64,000 nucleotides of DNA from Liolophura sinensis (Eukaryota > Mollusca > Polyplacophora > Chitonida > Chitonidae). The notes below the pieces were generated by a model, which saw only the letters and a program-made list of their open reading frames with translations, ran no database searches and had not been told where the DNA came from. This document shows positions 12,373-38,960 of the stretch, piece after piece. The translations under genes were made by a program, and so were the position numbers. The DNA lies in the NCBI RefSeq assembly GCF_032854445.1, contig NC_088303.1, forward strand, positions 18,731,501 through 18,795,500. The letters run 5' to 3'. Numbering within the stretch: position 1 is the stretch's first letter; each line of letters starts with the position of its first letter.

Positions 12373-14160
12373 AGTCTTGTCGCTTCTCTTCTCCACTGGC
12401 CGCACTAGAGAATTAGGCAAAGCTCCTCTCCCGTTTTCACTGTAACAGACAACAGATTATTTGACTGTGTCATATATCGTGGAACCTTGAAACGCGTAGC
12501 AGATGCTGATGGCTGTAGAAAGTCTGGGACGATTGCTCCACTAAGCGTCCACGTTCTTCTCGTCGGTGGGTCGAATACGTGGACAGCATACTAACATGGC
12601 GGCGAGGTACGCGGTTCACTGTGAACCAGTGGATACAATGGTAAGCCTATACAAGTACAACAATGTGGTAACAGTATTCCGATCTTCACTGCCCTGATGA
12701 AGACAGAGCTGTTTTTGTCCGATGACTTTTGAAACGAATTATATTAATTGCGAAATTTTCGTATTCCGGTTGACCGTATGAAAAGATTTCTTTGATTGAG
12801 TGTGATAAGTACAATAATTCAGCAAGGACAGTTTTGAGGAGGTATATGATGATGACAAATCACTTAACATGAAATCGAGGTCACAGACAGATTTTGTTTC
12901 AGAAAGAACGTCTCAGAACAACTAGGAACAGTCATCAACTGGGGTACTAAAATGAAATGTATTAAACACTGGGAAATAGCAGCACAGCTTCATCCATGGC
13001 TTGTCATACAGACATGGATACTGCTGTTATACTTTGTGGAAGTTATTTTTGGAATGGAGTGGTGTGAAAATATTCCTTCCGGTGAGAAGAACAGTTTATA
13101 AGAATTGGGACGAAACATTTACAAACCAATCTACAATCATAGCAGATGTTTTAGAATGGACAACATTGGGCAAAGACTAAAAAAGCATCTGTAACTGGTT
13201 TATTGAACAACGGGAAGCAGTAACGCTCAGTAACCTGTGGTTGATTTCGAGAATCGATAATACTGATCAACGGATAGCAGCTGACTATCACTGGTCCTTT
13301 TCGAACTAAAACTCATCAACGTGGAAGAGTACTTGACATTTTTTCTAAATTTTGTGACTGTTTTTTTTTTAAATTTACAGTGTGAAAATATTCCTGTCAG
13401 TGACAATGGCACGTAGTAAGGACCAGGAAGGTCCTTACTACGTGAAGTTTGGAAGTAGTGTACAGTGACAACTATTTTTCTTCCAGAGTGAACACCACTT
13501 AAAACGGATAACAGTCATCCATTGCTGGTGTTTTAAAATGGATCATCATGGATCAACATGAAACAGTTCTTGGCAGTCGTTGATGGCTAGATTTTTTCAT
13601 TGGATAAACCACAAGCATGGTAAACCGTTCTCACTTCTAGGTCTAATGCCAAAGGTTTGAGAATGGGGTATCTGGTTATAGTCGTATTTAGTTCGTAGTT
13701 AGAGCTTTGTTGGTGCCGTTTTAAGCTGTCTGGGCTGAAGTAACAATTAAAATGCAAACGTCCACCTGTATGTTTGTTAAGAAGCAAAAACAGGAGGGTG
13801 GGAGGGGTGGCATCATTCACATTATTAACCCACGTTTGATGGGTTGAATTGTTATTTTGCAGGAAACAAACAGGAAGAAAAATGTATTGTTCAGCATATA
13901 TATATGTAACACACGCGACAAGCTTTGTGCTTGTTCAGAACATCTCGTTTCAGATCATTCCAAAGAAACACTCTACTTGCATTTGTGCCCGTTGATCAAA
14001 ACGGAATGTAAAAATCTTTCCTTTTGTTTTATATAAAAAAAGTTTCTATGCTGGCCAACTGTACCTGTGATTATTCTCACGAAGTTGATGTACTTTTGTA
14101 AATACTGTGAATAAAATACACCGGACAAACTACGTGGTTGTCTGCTATGAGTGTTTGGTT
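12373..14160. other. 3' flank / intergenic DNA with hairpin
   Basis: No coding exon was recognised downstream of the TAA at 12370-12372. Decayed internal repeats occur ('GTGTGAAAATATTCCT' appears twice, at about 13065 and 13380). A perfect 15-bp stem with a 5-nt loop lies at 13410-13444. Confidence 0.5.
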
Positions 14161-14480
14161 GAATTAAAGAGTGAGTGAGTGAGTGCTTGGGGTTTAACGT
14201 CGTAATCAACAATTTTTCAGTCATATGACGACGAAGGAATCATTAGAGTGCATGTACGTGTAATGTGCCTCCTTGTTGCAGGACGGATTTCCACTACTCT
14301 TTTATTTAGTGCTGCTTTACTGAGACGACTTACCGAAGGCAAGTAAGCCGCCCCGCCCGAGCCATTATACTGATACGGGTCAACCAGTCGTTGCACTATC
14401 CCCTTCATGTTGAACGCCAAGTTACAACTTCCTCTTTCTTATGTGTGACTCGATCAAGGATTGATCCTGTATCTACCCGT
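14160..14480 (-). mobile_element. SINE (second family), minus copy
   Basis: Shares 'CAATTTTTCAGTCATATGAC', 'CTTGTTGCAGGACG' and 'GCCCGAGCCATTATACTGAT' type sequence with 1412-1770. The tRNA-like end ('GACTCGATCAAGGATTGATC') is truncated. A GAGTGAGTGAGTGAGTG run starts it on the plus strand. Confidence 0.65.
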
Positions 14481-14614
14481 TGAATTAAAGAAGTTTGTAC
14501 ATATGACACCATGTTTGTTTCATAAATGTTCTTGAAGACGGCCAAGGGACATTTTGCATGATGTATGCAGTAGTATTTCGACCATATGTATATGCTATTT
14601 CCAATGTGCGTATG

Positions 14615-14775
14615 GCCTTCGTGACAGAAGGTGATCAACGACACTTGTGTGACCTTCGTAACAGTAGGCGGTCAACGACACTTGTGTGACCTTCGAGACA
14701 GGAAGCGGTCGACGACACTCGTGTGACTTTCGTGACAGTAAACGGTCGACGACACTCGTATTACCGTTCACACAG
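14615..14775. repeat. 37-bp tandem repeat, about 4 units
   Basis: The unit contains TGTGACCTTCGTAACAGTAG and CGGTCAACGACACT. Units diverge by several substitutions each. The short open frames over it are artefacts. Confidence 0.8.
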
Positions 14776-14799
14776 TGTGACATTCCAGCTTCTCGCCCA

Positions 14800-17700
14800 C
14801 CAATATCACAATGGCGTGCATATCACAAGTGAGAAAGTCTGTCAGTAACTTGCCAAAAGTCGGTGGTTTACTCCGGTACTCCGATTTTATCCAAATTGAC
14901 CGCCATCGTATAAGAATGGTGTGAAACAAAGTCAATTAACATTGATAACGAGACTGTCACAAGCCGGTCCCAGTGCTGATAAAGTTATGATGCTATCACA
15001 CTGGAACACTACCACATCCATTATTTTCCTCATGATGAACCATTAGCCGATTACCATGAGTCAATAGATTTCTTTAGATAAGTGATGTATAAATGATTGG
15101 CTATAGCTGCTATGCTCAATTAAACAGGTAAAAATTGCGTTTAGAAAGCGCGATTTGTCGTATGAACCCGTCGAATTCGAATATACTGGAAAGAATATGG
15201 AACAGACGTTTAGTCGTACGATTTGTTAAATGTGGCAAAAAGATCTTCAACTTTACGAGCTAATACAACGAATTGCAACGTGTAAACGGAGCTTTCTAAG
15301 AAGTTCGATTCCCCCAGGTCTGGTTTTCTCTAGTTCCCAGCGCAGTTTTCGTTTCTTTTTTATTTGTTTTTGTTTCTTTTTTTGCGCGCGAAAAGTGAAT
15401 ATGTGACAATAATAGAGATTTTCCCTCAATATAATCGGTGTCATCCATTTTGGTGTTGATGCGATTTTTCAAATGGAAAACCTTTGTCTGAAGCCACTGT
15501 AGTTATGGGTACATGATTTCTGGACATTGTGATCCTCGTAATCCTCATGTAACAACAACTACAAGTCTCGTGCGCGCTGATCAAAAGCCAAAGCTTCGTA
15601 ACTGGTACACTTCCTTACTTTGGCACCGAACACCTGGAATGAGTCAAGACCAGGTCAGTTCGGTGTTAGTATCCTGATGGGAGTAACACTGCGTCATGTC
15701 TAGACCGTCCCGGTGAAATTGCCAAAAGACAAGGCAAAGAGTTTACAAAAGTTATTGCCAAAAATAACTGGGGATTACATTCCCTCCCGAACCAGTAAAG
15801 GGTTATTGTTCTCGATGATACCCATTACTATAAACGACCAGTGCTTCTTAGAAGAAGATTTGGCCAACAACAGCAACGCAAATCGGGCCATTGTTTGAGA
15901 CAAGTCATTTGTGTGACTTTCATGGACCATGCCGTCGGTTCTTTTTAAGGGAATCGCCATGCATGCATTGTTTAAGGCTAGTCAAACACATGAGTTTTAT
16001 ATTATACTTCACAAATTAAACATAGTTTGCCATACACCCACACTACCCCTCCCCCTCCCATATATTGAGGGGTGGGGGTGTTGAAAAAACCTACTATCAC
16101 TTTATGTTGGGAGCTTTAAAAAAAGGCTTGACCTTCAAACTATGTATTACAGCCCAACATACACGAGATAAAAAATGCTAAACCTGATATTTCTGCTCAG
16201 CCAATCAAAGGATTACAGTGACCCCTCATAGTACACGGATAGCCTTACCTCGGGTAAGTGATTTGAATATCAAAGACCACTCCAATGAACTGGGGCTCGA
16301 ACTCCCTACAAAGAAGTTTTTACTACCTTAGCTCAACATTTGCTCAGCCTATCGCAGGGTTGCAATTTGCCACCCATAGTACATGGAAGGTCAAAAGCAG
16401 TTCGCGATTTGCATATCAAAGACCACTGTCCACAATAACATCTTTTACCATTTCAACGATTTACAACTCTATAACATACGAAGTCACTGCTCTACAATCT
16501 TTACGCATAGGACAAATAATTATATTTGTGAGAGTATAATAATTGTACCTTTCTTTTTGATTTAATGGCAAGACCTTAGCACTGTCTAATTAAAGAATAA
16601 TACCTGTGTATGGCAGTGTGATTCTACTTTATTTTGGTTTAGAGGTCTGTATTTGAACATATCGCCTCACTTGAACATTTTGCAATTTTACAAACTGCTC
16701 AACCGGACGAGCTACCGGTGCTCTCTGAATGCCTTTGTTGAACATATAAAACTGTGATGTTTTAGTATACATAGTCATTTTGGAATTTACTTTCGTACTA
16801 ATTTAAAAATGGGAAAAGTGGAGGCCACGCCTGTTTTTAAAATGAGCCAATTTTCTCCAGATTGCCTGTTCATCTGCTTTTACTGGTAATGGCCTGCAAT
16901 AAGGATCGTGACACGCACCTTCGTGACAAGCACCGTTGTCCCAGGCAACATCACATCAACAGCATTAAGTGCAAGGTTCAACAAGAGTTCAAAAACAGAC
17001 AAATAAAGTTTTAGCGATTTGGAATTATTCACTATATCACAGGGCAACCCTATTATCAATCCCTATATACCACTGATTATGGCCCGATAAGCGTGGTCTA
17101 GTAATTACTATTACTAGATCACGCTTATCTCCGGATGTGTTTACAGGTTATAATCGCTCCAGATAATCCTTCTTGCAGTGAAGGAGAATCTTCAACCTGG
17201 ACTCTTCCACATCAGCTACTTGCACGCCAACTTCGTGCTACAAGAGCTGTGACAATTGGACGACGACAAGTATCCAAAGCTGGAGGAAAATCCAATAAAT
17301 TATTAACTCCATAAGCTACTGGCACAGGCTAAACCCTGAAACACACGCCACATCTAGGCCAACAGTGGGGAGAATAGAGAGATAAACGTCCACTGGGGGT
17401 CGTATGGGCGGGAGGCTCGAAGAATAACAACATACACAAGGGGAGGGGGAACCGATTGTGAACGACTGGTGGGGTAGCAGATGTAGATATTAGCCATTAT
17501 AGTCCTTCCTTTGTCATCCTACTAGCTATATTTTATTAGCTTTGCTAAACCCAATAAACATACTGAAGTTGTAATTTCAGTTGGATTTTTGGTCACTAAA
17601 ATGCGCAATTTTCTTTTTTTGTATCGTTTGTGTTCTTTATCATACTATATTTATTGCAGTTCCAAAACGCTCTTAGCGGATTTCCAGCAGGAAACAAAAC

Positions 17701-18100
17701 CACGAAACGTAAGTTGGAGATTAAAGTATTCATTGGAATACAACACCAATGTTTCCTGACGCAATAAACTCTTTCTATACACGCATAAACAGCTCCTCAG
17801 TTGGCATTCCCTGTTGGAAGATAGAGAACGACTGGCGAACAATCCATTAATACACAGCTCCCAACGAGAGATGACCAGGGTATATCATCAACAAACAGCT
17901 TGTGATTATTGCACCAGAGCTTAGTTTGAATAGATTTCTCAGATTTTACAATAAATTGGTAATTTGTCTTTTATACACTGGGGTTTTTTTTCAGAAAAGT
18001 TAGTAAAGTGCTTCCATCTAATTTGTTTGTATGAAATATAATATTTTTTTTATTACACTGTGCATATAGTGTCAATAGCCTAACTTAGGTCAGTTCCACT
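14800..18100. other. Intergenic DNA, no gene recognised
   Basis: About 14820-14940 resembles the decayed repeat at 33200-33400 ('GTCAGTAACTTGCCAAAAG', 'GGTTTACTCCGGTACTCCG'). A near-perfect hairpin lies at 17087-17128. Otherwise only short, unsupported open frames were seen. Confidence 0.4.
17087..17128. repeat. 19-bp-arm hairpin
   Basis: ATAAGCGTGGTCTAGTAAT pairs with the right arm ATTACTAGATCACGCTTAT across a 4-nt loop, with one mismatch that could pair as G-U in RNA. Confidence 0.8.
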
Positions 18101-19600
18101 GCCACCGACTCATCATACAGAAAAGATTACAAGGGGATTTTAATTGATTTGAAACGTACTGTAGGAAAACAAATCACCCATGCAGAATGCAACATCAAGC
18201 AACATCGTCCACATTACGGTCGAATTCTAAAAATGGTATGGCGGAGTTTGAAATTTCCAGAGGAAGTGATATTTAGATTTCAAGTTACGGGTCAGACTGA
18301 CCCTTGCAATCAATACAGTCGTAAACGTGTAAACGTTGACTCCGGCCCGATAAAATGATCGAATTGACGACAACCGAATCGATTAACTTTCAGACATTTC
18401 CGTTTCATTCCTGTCATTTTCCATAATATCGATACCAATAAACGTGCCATAAATCCAGCTGGCTTAATCGTAATAGATTTTCTAGCGGAATCACTGCACT
18501 GTGTCGCAGTTTGGAACTGCACTGTTTTCCAACGTATTTGTATGAAGCCTTTGAAATGGCGATTTCTGTTCCATGAGGCTGTAGTGCGCCAAGTCTATCA
18601 AGCAAACAAAAATTCTAAACTTAGTTTGGATTAGGGCATGGAAACAGGAATTTGTCTGCTGCGTGTTTATGTAATTGAACTTAGATAGTACCAGATACAG
18701 TCTCGATTTGCATGGTTTGCGCAAGAAAGGAAAAAAATCGAATCGACTTCTTTCTCAACGTATAAACTGTTCTCCACAGTGACTTACCAGGATTAAAGCG
18801 TGAAGGCCTGTAACAAGCCAAATGGAGATATTTAATTGAACCAAAAATGACCATCACAAGTTTTTTTCACATGCCTCCTTATTGAGTCGATCTCAGTGTT
18901 TATGAGGGATGATATCGATTGATTTGGTTGCATAGCGCTCGCAAATCGCAAATTTATCATACAGTCAGAGAAGGACAAATTCAGCGATAGATGCATCCTA
19001 TACTGGAGAAATGTTGGACGCAATCCAACAATATGGATGTGTGATTTAGAGCGTCTGACGCGAACCAGGAGGTTCGGATCAACCCAAGCCACGCCATCAA
19101 ACGCTCTGGCTAAAACTTTAAAATTGCAGTATACTGGACGGTCAGCAAAATCTGACTGGGTGGGCTGGCCTGTTTGGTATCCCCAGCATGGCATTACATT
19201 GAAGCAATGATATAAATATGGCGCATTTGAGATTAAAAGGTGAAAATAAAGTTGCACGGACGTCTTATTGACATCCTGTAGAACGGACCTGTAGAACATT
19301 TAGACTGATACGCAAAATCATCGTGTAATCACAATTTTACTCTACTTATACAGGAACATGCTTTTCCGGGTTAGAACGAAAAAGTCAAAGGGCAGACAAC
19401 CTACAAATCCCATAAACAGATCTGTAAGTTATCTCCCATCAACAGTTGAGACTTGCAGGCCTTATACACTTTTTGTATGCCCTTTATCAAAGGACGGGAC
19501 GGCTGATGGTGTGGCGCCTTGGCCCGCTTGTCGCAGCTATTTCTCCACTTAATTCCTATATACAGTGTAAATATTTTTGTAGATGCGTAAATACACAGGT
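18100..19600. other. Intergenic DNA with an unassigned 155-codon frame
   Basis: The longest open frame (minus, 18832-19299) has no signal peptide, domain or splice context that I recognise. Nothing else in the stretch supports a gene. Confidence 0.35.
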
Positions 19601-20090
19601 GATACACAGATACATAGATACGATGTGTATCACAGTTGTTCATGTCCATGGTTGCCATGGTATCCAGATTGCTATTTCCCTAATATCTGTACTATATAGA
19701 TAGGTATGAACTTCGTGTCCCAGGTACAAACACAATTCTCTTTCATACATGGTTTTAATTTTTATGTATACATTTTTATGGTTGCCATGTGACTGTATTG
19801 TCATTTTCCTGATATCTACTATAAATAGGGTTCCAAAAAAGAAAAAAGCATTTGTAAGCTTTCACAAAATGAATGTACTTTAATTCAAATGGCACAATTT
19901 CACAAATGGGTGTTTTTTTTAATTTTAATTCTTTATTTATTTAACGAGGATTTCTCACATCCTAATAGCTACAACGGAGATCTCCTTATTTGAATTAAAG
20001 TACATTCATTTTGTGAAAGCTTACAAATGTTTTTTCTTTTTTGGCACCCTATTTATAGTAGATATCAGGAAACGGTCACTATGGCAACCG

Positions 20091-20189
<99 letters not shown>

Positions 20190-20300
20190 GCAACCTGCGA
20201 CTTATGCGTTTTCGTTTTGGGAGACTATAGATAGGGGTTTGAACTTCAATTTCGAGCTACACCTCAATATTTGTTTTGCATTTGCTATTTTAGTTTTTGG
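19600..20300. mobile_element. Foldback element with (TA)n
   Basis: Arms 19779-19890 and 19988-20090 are inverted copies of each other (about 105-112 bp, few mismatches) around a ~97-bp loop. A (TA)n microsatellite, about 20094-20186, abuts the outer end of the right arm. The flanking sequence ('GTCCATGGTTGCCATGG', 'CTATTTCCCTAATATCTGTA') belongs to the same family as the ~165-bp tandem repeat at 50210-50700. This is a candidate foldback or MITE/Helitron-like element. Confidence 0.65.
20094..20186. repeat. (TA)n microsatellite
   Basis: Uninterrupted TA dinucleotides for about 93 bp. The IYIYIY open frame across it is an artefact. Confidence 0.97.
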
Positions 20301-21047
20301 TTGATACACAAATACAGAGATGCTGAGGTCTTGCAGTTTTCCGTGGTTGCTATTCTAAAAAAATAATCTATTAAATTTAACTTTGAGTCTATGGTTTTAG
20401 TGATGCTAGAATATATTGTGTTATTCTAGCAGGATATTGTGTTAAACATAACATAGCTAGTGTATTAATTCGACATTAAGGTTGCTTGAGACTAAGAGGA
20501 CACTATGTTGAACATCACACGTTCATGTGTCATAACAACAGAATACATTCTAGCATAACTCACACAGCAGGCTTTCTGTTAAAGTTAACAGATTTTTTTC
20601 AAGTCTATGATAGATCGATTGCTCATCTCTACCGTTTATCTACAATAAAAGCAAAAAAAAATTACTTAGGTGTTTATTGCGTTCACCTGAACTCCTGTAT
20701 GTCTTTTCGTCAATTTCTTAATCAGCTGTATGGTACATTCGATCAGGCAGCCGTCCACATTTATCCTCTTCCAGGAAATCCCAGACTGACGCATGCATTT
20801 CGGTAACGTCGTGTTATTTTTATGTTAACAGGACAAACAAACGCATTAATACCTCGATATGTTGCATGAAGTCAAAGTCTAATATTCTCTAATTTGTAAA
20901 CTTTTAGCCTGGACTCGGAGTTAAAGTGGTAACACGATGTACGAATCAAATGTCTTTCCGGTTCATGTGCTTGAGATTGACCGACACCACAACCTCATAC
21001 TGTGACGCCGGGAGGGGAGTATGTGTTGTGAGTACGGTACAGGATAA

Positions 21048-35980
<14,933 letters not shown>

Positions 35981-36449
35981 TTCCCCTCTAAAAAAGGAAA
36001 GTATTCACCAGTTGCAATTCGCGGAGTGGAGAAAAGACAAAAGGAGGAAGAATGTGACAGTGATGTTCTAGAGGCATCCTATTAAATATTGTTCATTTTG
36101 CCAAGAAGCATAGTCTACAAGGTTCACACACGCAGATTATGTAGACAAAATATCAAAGGGGAAAACGGTTTTATTTTGTGTTTATGCATATTTTGTGTGT
36201 AAAACCGAACGGTGGAAATTGTGGAATGTACGTCAAAGAGTAATACAAACGATCGAACACTTGTAACAACAATGACGACTAGCTTTTATCAGCCGTTACA
36301 GGGATTGATGCATACACACCGTTCTTTTACCAAAAGAATTGCAAGATAGACTGTTGTACTCAAAATTTACATTGCGGTATTGGATATTGTTTTGTGAAAA
36401 CGAAAGAAAAAAAAATCCCTAATATATCTCTCAAATATGAATCATTGAC

Positions 36450-37320
36450 ATACTACAGGCATAAATATATGACATTTACATTATTCACTTGATTAATTGG
36501 GAGAACGCTTGTTTCGTTTCCTTATATGGGGAATTTACAAGATGGGGTTGCTTACATTAGACATTTGTATGATTCACCTTTTTGCCTGTAAAACATTTGC
36601 ATAGCAGGTTTGATCATATGATGCATTGGTTTGATATATGTAAACTTGAGTACATATACATCTGCTTCGTAGGTTTGCTTATATAAAAAAATTTACTTCA
36701 TAGACTTGCCCATACGAGACATTTTCAAGACAGATATGTCTATTTTTATGATGTGATTGGTGGGTTTGCTTAATGAAAATCCTTAGGTTTGTTACACTTG
36801 TTTCCTTGGTTTCTTTATGAGACATTAGCATGGCGCGTTTGTCTATAAGAGACATTTGGGTAAATGTTGATAAACGAAAAGACGCGTGTTTGGTTTGTTT
36901 GTCTAATTGAGTTTTTTACATGGTAGATGTGTTTTATGGGGCATTTACATAATAGGTCTGTTTATGTGGGCATTTGTATAGTAGCTTTGTTTAATTCAAA
37001 CATTTGCGTTGTAGACTTGGTTGTGTGAGACATTTGTATTCAAGGTTTGTTTTTATGAGACACCTGTATGTTAGGTTATGAGGTTATTATCTTTGTTTAT
37101 ATTTGGTATCTGAATAAAAGCGTGAAAATGTCAGACAAAAATCATAAATGATGTTGACTAAGGCCGTCGGGATTTTATATGGTAGCTGACAGCATCCGTT
37201 TAGACCGTGGCAAGTTGTATTGAAACGGTGACCTCCGCGGTGTCGCGGGAGACGCTGGGGGCGCTAGGCGGTATTATCTTGGTTTATATAATATAATATA
37301 AATATAATATCACAGCATAC
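36450..37320. repeat. Segmental duplication copy A, 3' flank of homeobox gene 1
   Basis: This stretch is highly similar to 42630-43440 and 45015-45240. It is made of loosely repeated 'GAGACATTTG..TAGGTTTG' units of about 35-40 bp. AATAAA at 37113-37118 on the plus strand may serve as a distal poly(A) signal of the EGF gene. Confidence 0.8.
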
Positions 37321-37417
37321 TAAGTGTTAACAAGGGCTTAGCATGTCGGATCTCTGTAACCGGAAACATTCCGTACGCTGTGACGTTACAAATCTTGACG
37401 GAATCAAGATTCTTCCG

Positions 37418-37431
37418 CCCCCCCCCCCCCC
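37418..37431. repeat. Poly(C) run
   Basis: About 14 C in a row, directly visible, between the EGF gene and homeobox gene 1. Confidence 0.9.
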
Positions 37432-37795
37432 CTCCTCCGCTTCTCGGTACTTGAATTACAATTCTTACACATTTGAGAATTTTTTTTCTAAACGCACACT
37501 CTCCTGGCTAAAAGCACCCTGGATGTAAGGCATGGTGTTACGTCTATCTTTACGGCGCTCGGTATACACCCCTTCAGACTGGTATTATTCCACTGTATTT
37601 CCTCTTTTAAGTAAATAAATTATACACAAAAAATAATAATAATAAATATTTATTTTCTTTTAAACACAGGTTCACTCACAGTTTCATTCAAATAGACAAT
37701 ATCTAATTAGGTATACTAATTAAGCACTCAAGTGCTCATATACGTGGCGTGTCTGACGTACAGCTTTTGACAGAATTGTGTTCCGTCGGATGTGT

Positions 37796-38633
37796 CTATC
37801 TTGACTCCATCGACTTGATGTCAGCTACAGAAGAATGGGAAGTAACATAGGCTGTACATCGGTCATTATCGATTCCCTTGTCTCGGAAGGCCGCAACAGA
37901 ATGACAGTAACTAGAAGTTCTGGCCAACTCACTCGCAGGGGGAAATTGGAAAATTCCACTTAAACCAGGGCTGGACCCTGGTGAAAACATCGGCGAAAAG
38001 GGAACAGGTGGACATGCGAAATCAGACGGAGTTTCACCACTCAGGTCAAGCTGACATTTGCTCTGTACACTTTGTGCCAGTGAGGTGGGCATCATAAAAG
38101 AAGCAGGTCGTTTCTTGGTATATTCTCCGGTAGACTGGTGGTAAGAGCGTGTATTCTTTCTTCGAAATCGGGCTCTACGGTTCTGAAACCACACCTGAAA
38201 AAAATACAATACGAACGGTTGGAAAAGAGATAATCCAAAAAATGAAATTAATTCGACATTTTTAATGAATTAGAGATACCAGCCCCAATGTATAAAGTGT
38301 TCTTACCCGCACATTGGCCTCGGTAAGGCAGAGTTGTTGTGAGAGATACTCCCGGTCCATTCTGCCTGGGTAATGGTTCTCCTCGAACTTCTGTTCTAGA
38401 ATCTCCAACTGTTCGGCGGTGAATCGGATTCGTTTGTGGATTTTGGGTGTCAGCTCGGGTGCGGAGAAGGGAGCTACAGGGTAGGACACTGGGAAGAGAT
38501 ATCTAGCCCCGCTGTTGTAAGGATCAGACGGAGGTGTGAACCGTAATGGTAAAGGATGGACAACTGGAAAGTAATGTCTAGCCGAGATCTGGTTCTGATG
38601 ATAGAAGAGGCGAGAGGCCTGTAGCATATCCAT
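37796..38633 (-). CDS. Paired-like (PRD class) homeobox gene 1
   Basis: Exon 1 is 38633-38307 and exon 2 is 38194-37796 on the minus strand; 241 residues. The homeodomain spans about residues 65-124. F8, L16, W48, F49, Q50, N51 and R53 are present, so DNA binding is expected, with Q50 specificity. The single intron falls between homeodomain residues 46 and 47, the classic PRD-class position. No paired domain is seen. The tail is Pro/Ser-rich (PPVPFSPMFSPGSSPG) and ends KSMESR, a motif shared with the other two genes. Start chosen by alignment to gene 4 (MDM..). An AATAAA on the minus strand lies near 37645. The lineage assignment beyond 'paired-like' is uncertain. Confidence 0.93.
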
Positions 38634-38699
38634 TTTGGTAAATAACTGGAGTTGTGTGTTCCACAAGAAAATGGTAATGTTGTCATTTATGATAAGTGC

Positions 38700-38960
38700 T
38701 GAATTTAAATAGTTTGTCATCTGCAAAGTAGAATTCTGATTGGTGCTTTATATGAAATATCCCACTGATAGCTAAATAACAGAAACTCTGTGTTTTCTTC
38801 CTACGGATTATCGGATTAGTGTAATCCACCTCTGGAACCGCGTTTTTTTTCTGACATATGTGAAAGACACCATCAAAGATACGAGGGTCTTGGAAGACAC
38901 TCTCAATGATTTGGCTATGTAAAGAATTGCTCTCAAAGATATAAAAAAACATTGATGGGT
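38700..38960 (-). promoter_or_regulatory. Promoter of homeobox gene 1 with TAATCC cluster
   Basis: On the minus strand: a TATTTAAAT box at about 38703-38711, a CCAAT box at 38739-38743, and three K50-homeodomain sites. GGATTA lies at 38805-38810 and 38813-38818, TAATCC at 38822-38827. The order and spacing match the gene 4 promoter. The upstream ~130 bp, with 'GAGAGTGTCTTCCAAGAC', are also conserved. Confidence 0.75.

Noticed and set aside
18832-19299. 155-codon minus-strand frame
   Set aside because: No recognisable domain, promoter or splice sites; chance or decayed repeat is more likely.
20027-20230. IYIYIY-repeat reading frame
   Set aside because: Produced by the (TA)n microsatellite.
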